Assembly: GCA_024138025.1 (NCBI GenBank)
Contig: JAMXBD010000813.1
Coordinates: forward strand, 372,001-436,000
Reading direction: 5' to 3'
Length of the DNA: 64,000 nt
From: Combretum micranthum
Taxonomy: Eukaryota > Streptophyta > Magnoliopsida > Myrtales > Combretaceae
Shown: piece by piece, positions 50,601-58,869 of the stretch
Position numbering within the stretch: the stretch's first letter is position 1
How the letters are laid out: each line of letters begins with the position of its first letter
Notes under the pieces: model-generated
Database searches by the model: none
Seen by the model: only the letters and a program-made list of their open reading frames with translations
What the model was told of the DNA's origin: nothing
Translations under genes and position numbers: made by a program

Positions 50601-53600
50601 CTTGTCTCTCGCAAATCACTCTCATCTCTGGTTTCATCTCATCTCTAGCAAACCACATGTGGGTCACTCATATGACCCAAAACCCCGAAATTTTTTATTC
50701 TTGAGGGGGATTTTAGTTAGCCTATTTGTATTCCTAGTTTATTCCTATTGACATATTAGGCTCTGTTGTTTCATCTTTTTCTAGTCATTTTTGTAGCTTT
50801 TTTATTTTTAAACAGATATTTACCAAAAAACAAATACTAATGAAAAATAAACATTTTTACTGATAAACAGATCAAATACGAATAAGATACAAATCAGATA
50901 TAGATGAAAATCAAACAATCCAAATTTGTTTCTAATTATGGAAAGCTCATTCTTGCAACCAAATGAAATGTAAGTACAAATAGACTAAGAATGTTAAAGA
51001 TGCTCACCTTGTGTGCCTAGGCGCTCAGGCGAGGCGCCTTCATCAAGGCGCATGCCTTTTCCGCCTAGTCACAAGGCATACGAGCGCCAAGGCAAGCGCC
51101 TTAATGAACAGCATAGATTTAGGATAAAAGTGGGGAAAAAAGTAAATAAAAGGGAAACTAGATGACGTGAAGATCTAGGACAAAATAATTTTTATTTTCT
51201 TTTAACTATGGGTGTTGCATGCAACACAAGTGGCAAAAGAATAAAAATAAAAAGTAGATTAGTAAAACACTTGCTAAATTTTAAAAACAAAACCATACCC
51301 ACTCTTTTCTTGTCTCTTTGTCTACCCCTCTTGCTCTCACGTAAAAAATAAAATAAAATAGACAGACCTCACCCCCACTACCCTTTTTCAGGCTCAAGTA
51401 TGCTTTATGCTTACATTATTTATTTATTTATTTTATTGTATACTTGATTTGTAGTCTTTTTACGGCTTCATTGGTTGTTTTTGTTTTCCCTTCTTCTTAT
51501 TCTCTTCTCTCTTCTTCTTTCTCTCTTTTTTTTTTTTTGGGTTGATGAAAGGAGGAACACTGGTTGTTGTTTCTATATTTCTATGACTGCTGGTTTCAAT
51601 TGCCAAACCTCTTCCGGCTTTTCAAATTTCGACTTTTGACTGTTTTATTGGTTTCAATTTTCAACTATATTTATAATTTTCAACAATAGAATAAAACTAT
51701 TATGATAATAAAAGAAATTTTCAATTTACTAAATAAAGAGCTTTTCTCTTCCCCCCTCTATAATCAAATTTTCTAAGAAAAAAGAAGTTAGTAGTAAACA
51801 TAAATTCATTAATCTAATATTTTGCGAACATGATGTTATGTTAATCTAATGTTTAAATAGTCTTTGTAGTCTAAATTAAACATTATTATTAAATATTGAT
51901 GATTTTATGTATCAAAACAATTTTAATAAGTTTATTAAATAGTTGCGCTTCTTTTCACCCAGGCGAGTGCTTTTTTATTGCGCTTCTCGCCTTAGGCGAT
52001 TACAAGGCATTGCGCCTTGAGTGCACTTTTCACTTTGACAACCTTGAAATAGACATAAAATAACCAACTTATAATGCAAAGAAATAACTGGAAAGGGAAT
52101 ATATTTTTGGCCAGAATGAACAAAGATTCAAGCCTGTCCAAACAGCTACTTGAATCAAAATTTCTTTCTGCTTGATACAAAGAAAAGGTATGCATCATGA
52201 CACAAAAACCTCAAGGCTCTAGCTAAAAGAATGATGTTAAAGGTCAACTTCCATAATCATGTTGAAGAAAAAGATATACCTGCCAGTATCAAACAAATTG
52301 CAAACATAGATGCCAAATCCTTTTGAAGCCACAAGATGTCACGATCTGCTCCATGCATAACCTATGCACAAATAAAATTTCTTATAGAAAGAATAAGTTA
52401 GAAGACAAAGCATGAAAGTCAAGTATCAAACCTTTCTCTTGGCAGGATCCTTGAAAACTCCCCTTAAATATGGCCCAAGATGTACTCGAAGCTTTAAAGT
52501 ATCCACTACAAAATCTTCAGCTCTAGTCGATACTTGCATCAAGCAGGTCAGTCCTTGGAAAGATCGGTAGTGATTGTGCTCCAAATCAACCTAATTATGT
52601 AAGATAGGAAATGGCCAAGCATGCATGAGGATGACTGCACTATGTAACAGATCTACTAACTTAACCGTTGGACACTTGATTAAGATGATCTTAGCAAAAC
52701 TCCTGGCATTGACACCGGAAAAAAAAAAAAAAACAACTGCCAAGTCTTTCCTGAAAATTTATGCCGCAAAAATGACCCTTAGCAATTGACAAATTAACGA
52801 AATATAGAGTTAGTACGAAGTCAAAATCCACTCTTTACTTTCCACATTTATTGATTCTAAGACATGATTCTTTTCGACGCTATGATTATACAGCATGCTG
52901 ACCACCACCTAAAACATACCGCCTAAGATGAATGAAATTCCTCAATATCAATAACATGGATGTTCCCCTGTACATGAAAGCCACAATTGGCCAACCGAAT
53001 ATCAATACTAATTAACCCATTAGAAGAAATTATGATCAACAAAAATCGAAACCCAAAATCAACTCACTGCTGACAACAATATACAACAGAAGATAAGGAT
53101 TACCGCGAATTCATCAACATTGCGCAGTGTAGCAGCTAGTTCTTTTAACTCTTTGACATCTTGAACAAGTTTAAATGGGGTATCTTCAATTGAGGGTGGC
53201 TTTACCGGCTCGTCATTATAATACTCCTATCCACAAAGTCCAAGAACGACAGCTCCTCCTGCTTAGAATCGCAAAGCAATAATCAAGAAGCCATATTAAA
53301 TACATTAAAGAATCGTGAAAAAAAGCCCAATTCGAACCATCAGAAGCCCTCACCATTGGATGAACACCTCTCTGCCCGTTCTCACTCTTGGCAACCACAC
53401 ATGCTCGAACGGCTTGTTCTCATTATTCACGAAGATAGTATGCGTCCTGGGGTTTCCGGATAGTCGGATATATGAAATGACACTTTGGTTTGGCTCCAAC
53501 CACTTTTTTATCCTCAAAGAAGCAACCTTTACACCCGAACCCTCCGTCTCATTCACTTTATCGCCATCACAACTCACAAAATCCATCTCCCCTTATTCTT

Positions 53601-54031
53601 TTTCTTTTTCTTACTACACTACTTGAAATCCATCAGCACTCTCCATAACTCTCTTCCCTGATTCTTCCTCCACTTTCCTTATCCTCTTAAACTCATCCAC
53701 CAAGACATCAAAACGCTCGAAAACCTCGTCATTTACGTTAACAAGCCAATCGTAAGCCTCATCATGTCTTCAGGAAATTCAGAATCTTTTTCTCCCACAT
53801 ATCACCCTTAGAACCGATAGATTTTAACAAAGATTGCGATTTTTTAATGATTTCCTTCACCGGTGACTTGAATTCGGGGAAATTGTTGTAGAAATGGAAG
53901 TCTCTCTCTGACGGAATAGTTCTTGAAATATTTAATAGTTTTACAAGTGATGAAGCTAAAGGGCCATTGATTAGGGTTTGTAACTTTTGAAGTTCGGTTT
54001 TATCGATGTTCATTGCTTGATCTTCGCTCAT
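40990..54031 (-). CDS. RRP6L: RRP6-like 3'-5' exoribonuclease of the nuclear exosome (14 exons)
   Basis: Exons (plus coordinates, 5' to 3' of gene): 53354-54031, 53104-53258, 52432-52590, 52280-52361, 49443-49521, 49302-49351, 48579-48693, 46091-46173, 45914-45958, 44090-44177, 43803-43972, 42188-42498, 41995-42096, 40990-41619. All introns fit GT-AG. The product is about 915 residues, near the size of Arabidopsis RRP6L2 (and resembling RRP6L1; I cannot choose). Order: PMC2NT region, exonuclease with the DEDDy residues (D-L-E, G-A-D-R-D, Y-A-R-E-D), HRDC region (W-R-D through L-R-R-L-L), Ser/Lys/Glu-rich tail ending G-R-R-R-Q-A-F-P-A-T-G-N-R-S. The family trims rRNA precursors and other nuclear RNA in the exosome. 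About 15 one- or two-base indels break the frame in exons 1, 2, 4, 5, 6, 9 and 12, while intact conserved peptides resume at once. I favour sequencing error over a pseudogene. Confidence 0.95.
41855..41930. repeat. GT/GGT-rich tract in RRP6L intron 13
   Basis: The plus strand is TGTGTGCGTGTG followed by GGTGGTGGTGGT-type repeats and GGGG runs after a T-run. The transcript (minus) would be C/A-rich. A similar T-run plus GT/GGGG tract lies in intron 12 at 42592-42648. Confidence 0.8.
41995..42096 (-). CDS. RRP6L: RRP6L exon 13
   Basis: A clean 34-codon exon: V-S-T-V-S-I-Q-A-V-K-K-P-A-G-A-F-G-A-L-L and S-A-S-K-R-K, a short conserved motif of plant RRP6-like tails. Confidence 0.95.
42188..42498 (-). 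CDS. RRP6L: RRP6L exon 12 (acidic/Ser-rich linker)
   Basis: Starts V-P-E-G-N-L-L-A-L-D-G-P-E-A. One G lost near 42298 (N-Q-G then E-G-F-A-S-E-D) breaks the frame, followed by a clean run to N-A-N-T-N-N-K. Low conservation and probably disordered. Confidence 0.9.
42592..42648. repeat. GT/GGGG-rich tract in RRP6L intron 12
   Basis: Plus strand T-run followed by TGGCTGTGTGTGG, TTTTGG repeats and a GGGGGGG run. Apart from this, intron 12-side sequence (42499-43802) is ordinary AT-rich intron with no gene. Confidence 0.75.
43803..43972 (-). CDS. RRP6L: RRP6L exon 11 (HRDC region end)
   Basis: A clean 170-bp exon starting A-K-Q-M-P-L-S-T-G-K-L-R-R-L-L, with H-P-Y-V-E-R-N. The HRDC fold assists nucleic-acid binding in this family. 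Donor ACT/GTAAGC. Confidence 0.97.
44090..44177 (-). CDS. RRP6L: RRP6L exon 10 (HRDC region start)
   Basis: A clean exon: G-L-Y-G-W-R-D-A-V-A-R-A-E-D-E-S-T-G-Y-I, then L-P-N-K-M-L-L-E-I. Acceptor TTGCAG, donor ATTG/GTATTA. Confidence 0.97.
44976..45406. repeat. Tandem duplication of about 215 bp in RRP6L intron 9
   Basis: Unit 1 (44976-45190) and unit 2 (45191-45406) both begin AGCTCTTAGAACAAG and end AATCCAACATT, with few differences, so the duplication is recent. The remaining intron (44178-45913) shows no gene. Confidence 0.92.
45914..45958 (-). CDS. RRP6L: RRP6L exon 9
   Basis: Encodes L-Q-G-G-G-F-N-A-Q-Q-V-A-I-V-S if one G is restored to the G-run near 45950; as written it is one base short (45 bp). 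Donor TCT/GTAAGC. Confidence 0.9.
46091..46173 (-). CDS. RRP6L: RRP6L exon 8
   Basis: A clean exon encoding V-Y-K-R-S-C-D-V-C-M-Q-L-Y-E-K-E-L-L and T-E-N-S-Y-Q-H-V-Y, the linker between the exonuclease and HRDC regions. Confidence 0.96.
46898..47240. mobile_element. Non-autonomous hAT-like element in RRP6L intron 7
   Basis: Left end AGGGCTGAAAGTGAGTC and right end (read back) GGGCTGTAAATGAGTCGAG form an imperfect inverted repeat, with GAGTT/AACTC motifs inside. The ends resemble other plant hAT-like elements. No clear TSD. The rest of intron 7 (46174-48578) has no gene. Confidence 0.6.
48579..48693 (-). CDS. RRP6L: RRP6L exon 7 (exonuclease motif III)
   Basis: A clean exon. Y-A-R-E-D-T-H-Y-L-L-H-I-Y-D-L holds the Tyr and Asp of motif III, so this is a DEDDy enzyme with all catalytic residues present. 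Donor GAG/GTATAT. Confidence 0.97.
49302..49351 (-). CDS. RRP6L: RRP6L exon 6
   Basis: Y-Q-N-A-D-W-R-L-R-P-L-P then D-E-M-L-R, with a one-base shift near 49317. Acceptor CACCCAG, donor CTTAG/GTATTA. Confidence 0.92.
49443..49521 (-). CDS. RRP6L: RRP6L exon 5
   Basis: Encodes A-S-R-V-L-K-L and N-S-L-E-H-L-L-H-H-F-C-G-V-T-A-N-K, with a shift near 49497 and probably one at the acceptor. Donor AAAGA/GTATGT. Confidence 0.92.
49763..49953. repeat. Tandem duplication of about 95 bp in RRP6L intron 4
   Basis: Two units (about 49763-49859 and 49860-49953) share AGAAAAGTAACACC-type sequence, TTCAGACAGAAGG and TTAACATGCATACCTATTGT-like ends with scattered differences. Confidence 0.8.
51000..52048. mobile_element. 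Element with AGGCG/CGCCT-rich inverted ends in RRP6L intron 4
   Basis: About 110 bp at each end (51000-51110 and 51940-52048) is rich in AGGCG and CGCCT and arranged as imperfect inverted repeats; the interior is AT-rich and non-coding. The right edge reads TTTGACAACCTTG. It looks like a non-autonomous DNA element. Exact ends and TSD are not certain. The neighbouring part of intron 4 (49954-50999) shows no gene. Confidence 0.55.
52280..52361 (-). CDS. RRP6L: RRP6L exon 4 (exonuclease motif II)
   Basis: V-M-H-G-A-D-R-D-I-L-W-L-Q-K-D contains the motif II Asp. A one-base loss in a T-run near 52316 shifts the frame; F-G-I-Y-V-C-N-L-F-D-T-G follows in the next frame. Donor GGCAG/GTATAT. Confidence 0.93.
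52432..52590 (-). CDS. RRP6L: RRP6L exon 3 (exonuclease motif I)
   Basis: A clean 53-codon exon. V-D-L-E-H-N-H-Y-R-S-F-Q-G-L-T holds the first catalytic Asp and Glu of the DEDDy family. Acceptor ATTAG, donor AAAG/GTTTGA. Confidence 0.97.
53104..53258 (-). CDS. RRP6L: RRP6L exon 2
   Basis: After an AAGCAG acceptor this encodes E-E-L-S-F-L-D-F-V-D, then (one-base shift near 53228) E-Y-Y-N-D-E-P-V-K-P-P and T-P-F-K-L-V-Q-D-V-K-E-L-K-E-L. It is the linker into the exonuclease domain. Donor GCG/GTAATC. Confidence 0.9.
53354..54031 (-). CDS. RRP6L: RRP6L exon 1 (PMC2NT region, frameshifted)
   Basis: ATG at 54031-54029 opens M-S-E-D-Q-A-M-N-I-D. The first 80 codons are clean and include R-T-I-P-S-E-R-D-F-H-F-Y-N-N-F, typical of the PMC2NT domain that binds the exosome cofactor Rrp47/C1D. 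After W-E-K-K-I the frame shifts near 53775, 53764, 53617, 53590, 53515, 53483, 53470, 53437 and 53390. Conserved peptides continue across frames: D-E-A-Y-D-W-L-V-N-V-N-D-E, P-T-I-R-K-P-Q-D, N-K-P-F-E-H-V-W-L, K-S-E-N-G-Q-R-G-V-H-P-M. Donor is CCAATG/GTGAGG. Confidence 0.88.
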
Positions 54032-54069
54032 GGTGTTTTTATTTTTCCGCAGAGACTGCTTGTTCGAGC

Positions 54070-54221
54070 TAGGGTTTTAGGGTTTTAGTTTGGCTCCATT
54101 GGGAGAAGAAGAAAATGACTATATTTATTTTCGATTCTCAGTTTTGTTGTTTTATTTTAGTGATCTAAAGCACGCATGGTAAATGGCCGCAGCACGTGGG
54201 ACCGGCATATGGCCATGGGCC
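54070..54221 (-). promoter_or_regulatory. RRP6L promoter/5' leader: telo-box-like repeats and site II motif
   Basis: On the gene strand two AAAACCCT units stand in tandem at 54071-54086 (about 40-55 bp before the ATG), and GGCCCA (TGGGCC on plus) lies at 54216-54221, about 185 bp upstream. Telo-boxes with site II elements are known together in promoters of plant ribosome-biogenesis genes, which fits an rRNA-processing exosome subunit. An ACGTGG-type G-box core lies near 54193. Region 54032-54360 holds no other feature. Confidence 0.6.
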
Positions 54222-54360
54222 TAATATGATATGCGAAGGAGAAAAACACCGGCCACCAGTATGTATTAGCCGGCGTGCGGCATATGTGGTACACAGTATG
54301 CGAGGCACGTAAAATAAATGGACTTGTATAGCACAGGATGTAAGACACACAATTAATATG

Positions 54361-55600
54361 TTTTTTTTAAATAGTAATATAAAATTAGTGATTTAATTTT
54401 TTTCGTTTACTTGAAATTGTATTTAAATAATTTATTTTTATTATTTTAATTGAATGTTTTTTCTTGAAAAATATAATATATTTAGTATATCTTATTTGTT
54501 TAAAATAATTTCAATTATATTACTATTAACATGTTAACTTCAATATTATTTAGGAAATAAAAGAAAATGAAATTATAAAATAATATTGTAATAGTAATTA
54601 ATTTATATCCTTTTTTAAAAAATAATAATATAAAATTAGTGATTTATTTCTTTAATTTACTTTAAATTTTTTAAATAAATTATTTTTATTATTTTTTATA
54701 AACATATTTGCCTTCTTAAGAAATATAATATATTTAATATATTTTATTTGTTTAAATAATTTCAATTGTATTACTATTACAATGTCAACTTCAATATTGG
54801 TTAGGAAATAAAAGAAAATGATATTATGAATAATATTATAATATTAATTGATTTATATGTCTTTTTTTAAATAATATAATAAAATTAGTGACTTATTTTT
54901 TTAATTTACTTTAAATTGCAGTTAAAAAAATTTATTTTTATTATTTATTTAACATATTTGTCCTCTTAAAAAATATAATATATTTACTATATTTTATTTA
55001 TTTAAAATAATTTTAATTATATTACTATTAACATATTAACTTTAATATTGTTTAAGAAATAAAAGAAAATAAAATTATAAAATAATATTGTAATAGTAAT
55101 TGATTTATATACCTTTTTAAAATAATAATATAAAAAGGTGATTTGTTTTTTTAATTTACTTTAAATTTTATTAAATAAAATTATTTTTATTATATTATTT
55201 AAATATATTTTTCTTCTTAAAAATATAATATATTTAGTATATTTTATTTATGTAAAATGATTTCAATTATATTACTATGAACATATTAACTTCAATATTT
55301 TTAAGAAAATGAAAAAAAGAAATTATCAAATAATATTGTAATAGTAATTAATTTGTATGCCTTCTTTTAAATGTAGTATAAAAATAGTAATTTATTTTTA
55401 TAATTTAATTTAAATTGTGTTTAACTAAATTATTTTATTATTTTAAACAAAAATATATTTGTCTTCTTTAAAAATAAAAATAGTTAGTATATTTTAATTT
55501 TTTTTAAATGATTTCAATTGTATTACTATTATATTAAATATTAACGTTAAATTTTTGTAGGAAATAAAAAAATAAAATTATCAAATAATGTTTTTTATAT
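54361..55600. repeat. AT-rich tandem array, about five units of ~248 bp
   Basis: Each unit has TATAAAATTAGTGATTT, then TTTATTTTTATTATTTT, then AAATATAATATATTTAGTAT, then TTTCAATTATATTACTATTA, then AATAAAAGAAAATGA and AATATTGTAATAGTAATT. Units start near 54372, 54621, 54871, 55121 and 55371. The even spacing shows a true tandem array; the units have diverged by substitutions and small indels. It lies directly upstream of the RRP6L promoter. 55601-55810 is further AT-rich sequence with no gene. Confidence 0.85.
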
Positions 55601-55829
55601 TAAATGCTAAAATTGCTTAATTAATTTATTATATAATTGCGAATTGTTAAATAACAGTAATTAATAAATGCATTGAGATTGATGGAAAGTAAATTTTATT
55701 AGTAACATTTTTTTAACTACAAAAGAATACGAGAATATTGAAAAAAAATGGTTTTCAATTATATACCCTCCCTCCTAGGAACATTCTCTAGTCCCACCCC
55801 ACTATTCCATCTGTGTCTACTGCTGCAAA

Positions 55830-56070
55830 GCAGGTGGTGATAATGACTCCCTCGATTCCGAGTCGTTGTCCTCATGCTACCAAAAGTGTGGGTCTGTCTA
55901 TTTTCAACTTACAGTATCAAACCAATCTTTTAAGTACACACATGCTTCAATAGTGGCGGCTTTTAACCTATGGTAGTGAGGTTCAAGGACCCGTCCACCC
56001 AAACTGAAAGCTAACTCTGTGAAACTATTAAAGCCGGAGAAACCAAAACATCCCGTGCCGATATGGAAAG
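55830..56070 (-). pseudogene. hAT transposase relic, C-terminal dimerisation region (part 2)
   Basis: The minus strand gives I-S-A-R-D-V-L-V-S-P-A (56015-56065) and, in a shifted frame, A-F-S-L-G-G-R-V-L-E-P (about 55980-56012), then a T-I-E-A-C-V-C-T segment. This matches the hAT C-terminal pattern (ARD-L, then SESAFSTGGRVL, then a C-xx-W region). A stop and a frameshift make it non-functional. Solo LTR J separates it from part 1. Confidence 0.75.
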
Positions 56071-56671
56071 TGTAAACCACGGTATTCCCAGTAGTTAAGA
56101 AACCTCGGGAGCAGGAAGTGAAACCCTAATCCGATCTAGTTTGAGTCTAGTAAGAAAAGCCTAGGAACCCTAAATCCGGTTTTCCTTCGGTTTCATAATA
56201 AAAGAAATTTTATAAAGTAAATGAAGTTAAATTATTGTCTTAAAGTACATTTTAAACCTTTGAAAGTTTTAAATTCGGGAATTTTCAATTCCGAGCCTTC
56301 CCGAGCTCAATTACGGAAAAGCGTGCCCCGGACCACGGATTCAGAAAAATGATTCGGAATATTCATTAAACCGTAAATTTATAAGGATTCCAAATATCAA
56401 TTTCATAATTTTCCGAGCTAAAAATTACAGTTATAGCTTTTCTCGGGTTTTCGGTACAACCGGTAAAGTAGATGTCTTGTCTCCTATTCACAAGTACAAC
56501 CTACGTTACACACTACCCATACCCTATTCTTACATCCTTACAACTACTCATTTCAATTTTCTTTTTCAAGAAATTTTGTCTCTTAAATAATTATCACATT
56601 TATTACATTTTAATTTACTGAATTACAAAATATCAAAATTTCAAACACACACACATACTCTAGCTACTGCG

Positions 56672-56696
56672 CCCCCCCCCCCCCCCCCCCCCCCCC
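56672..56696. repeat. Run of 25 C in the U3 of LTR J
   Basis: Twenty-five consecutive C between GCG and GGCG. In the other LTRs this place holds the short GGCGCC or GCGCCGGCC palindrome. A second run of 18 C lies at 56862-56879. Exact length is unreliable in homopolymers. Confidence 0.85.
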
Positions 56697-57374
56697 GGCG
56701 TTTTCCCTCCCATTGATTTATTTAACTCAATTTTATTAACTAAAACCCTAATTCACTTCATATAAACATATTTTTCTCTCTCTCTCTTCATTTCTTCTTG
56801 TTTCAATTTTACCAAAGAGTAAAACTCTCTTTTTTTTCTTTGTGCCGTGAGCCCCCTTCATCCCCCCCCCCCCCCCCCCTCCTCTCACATTTCCAACTTG
56901 TTTCTTCTCTTTCCTCCTTCAAGACTCCATTGGTATGTGTATTTAAGCTTTGTTTCTTCCTAATCTTGTAATGGCAAAGCTATATCTTGTGTGTTTTCTC
57001 ATTTAATCCCAATGAGCTCTTGCTAGGGACATGAAAACACATGAACAAGAATATCAAGCCATCACAAGACATGGATCTAGTGTTTAGATGTGTTTATGTT
57101 AAGATATCTTCTTGTTCATGCATGTAAAGTAGAGATCTTGTATTATATTGTTGCTCATGCCATGAGATCTATGATTCATGCATTATAATTAGTAGATCTA
57201 AGGTTTAGACATTCACATCTTCATGTACATGCATGATCATAGGTTTATCTTGATTTCCATGCGTTGATGATCATAAAAAATGTAGTCTTGTATATGTATA
57301 GAGATGTTAGATAGTAGATCTTCATATATAGGAAGCAAGAACATTGAAAAATAAAAGACTTTGCAGGAAATGGT

Positions 57375-57860
57375 TTGTTGGAAATTCGGATGGATTGGAA
57401 CCCTATTTAAAAACCACCAAATCATTTTTAAAGTCATGTTTCACAAGAAAAAATGAAGGGTATGTGTAATAGGTATATTGAAGGAATGATTTTCATAAGC
57501 ATGGATGAGTTAGGCATGATAAGAATGTAAAAACAAGGAGTAAAGTTAGAATGAAAAATATTGATATGTTGATTAATAGTTAAATTCGTAATTTAGGTTC
57601 ATGCCTACAAGAACACTTAGTATCTAAGTCTAAATTGGATGTTTTATAAGCTAAATGAAGTCCTTAGATAATATATATAATGGAGCTTCAATTTTAATTC
57701 ATTAGACAAGTTTTTCCATAAGAAAAATGCAAGAAAATGAAATTTCAAAAATTCGGATTTTTACAAGAAGCTTGTTTAAAAACATGTTTACCAATGAAAA
57801 ATGGGAATTTTTATGCATGAATGAAGGCCATGGTTAGATAGACTTTGAGAGCTCATTTTC
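57375..57860 (+). repeat. Degenerate array in LTR J, about three units
   Basis: AAATTCGGAT or AAATTCGTAAT starts near 57382, 57592 and 57760, each followed by an ATGTTT...AATG block and an ATGAAGG or ATGAAGTCC block as in LTRs I and B. Confidence 0.65.
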
Positions 57861-58392
57861 ATTTAGATAACAAGTGAACTACAAGATTAAAAATCAAAGA
57901 AACCCTAAGGAGTGTAAAGTGGAAGAATGGCTTCTTAGAAATAACCTTTATGGAATTTTCTAACACTTAGGAGTTCATAAGAGTTTATTATCACAAATCA
58001 TCATGACCATGCATATATGAGTTCATTACATGGCATTCATGCTAGGAATTCATTTCCATACCAATCATCTATGAATCATTAACTAGGAACATTTTTATCA
58101 AAAGCGAAACAATTTTTCGGAATGGAGAAAGTGACCGAACAGAACTGATCCACTGTTCCGCAACCTTACTATTTTCAAAACTTGAATTTAATATTACAAA
58201 TAGATAGATCTTTCGAAGTAGATAGAGATCGATATAAAATTTGCGAAATTCCGGTTAAAATGACCAAGTTATGGCCGTTTTAAGTCGGAACTTCCGCAAA
58301 TAGCAAGAATTCCGAATTCATCTAATCTAAATGCATAGTTTGGATTAGCTACATGATGAGAATCTCATTAGGATTATTCTTACTTGGTAGGT

Positions 58393-58437
58393 GATCCCGA
58401 GCAGGACGACAACTTACCGCCCAATTACTACTACTAG
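58393..58437 (+). other. 14-codon acidic micro-ORF end in LTR J
   Basis: The frame is D-P-E-Q-D-D-N-L-P-P-N-Y-Y-Y-stop, directly after a TTGGTAG/GT acceptor-like site and about 16 bp before ATGGCCGA/GTGAGT (58453). Confidence 0.35.
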
Positions 58438-58770
58438 AAAGACCAGCGTCCAATGGCCGAGTGAGTTTTACTTCCACTCTCAATTAATGATTGTGATTGT
58501 AATGTAGTGGCACTAGTGGTGTAGGCAAAGATAAAAATGAATATGAATGATGGGGTATATGGGAATTATATATGTATTTGCCTGCTGTTGATGCGTGGAA
58601 TGAAATAAGGAATATCGAAACGGGTGTTAACTATTGACTGATTAGCTAGTATCTTATATTGAATGTTTGTGAACACTTGTTGGACTCCTAAAAGAATTGA
58701 ACTAATGTATATTCGACTGCAATGATAATTGGATTCATTCATACCACGATGGGGATGGAGCATTGGCATT

Positions 58771-58869
58771 GGTTGGTTTTTCGTGATCCATAAAACGAAT
58801 ATGTTGGTTAATCGTGATCTATAAAACGAATTTGTTGGTTAATCGTGATCCATAAAACGAAATATTGTT
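58771..58869 (+). repeat. 33-bp minisatellite in LTR J, three units
   Basis: Units share TTGGTTAATCGTGATC and ATAAAACGAA with one or two differences each. Position corresponds to the unrelated minisatellites of LTRs A, E and K. Confidence 0.9.

Noticed and set aside
50326..50751. Open frames of 60-68 codons in RRP6L intron 4
   Set aside because: No conserved motif, and they lie inside an intron bounded by good splice sites.
53216..53586. Two separate small minus-strand genes
   Set aside because: They are fragments of RRP6L exons 1-2 read in different frames because of indels.
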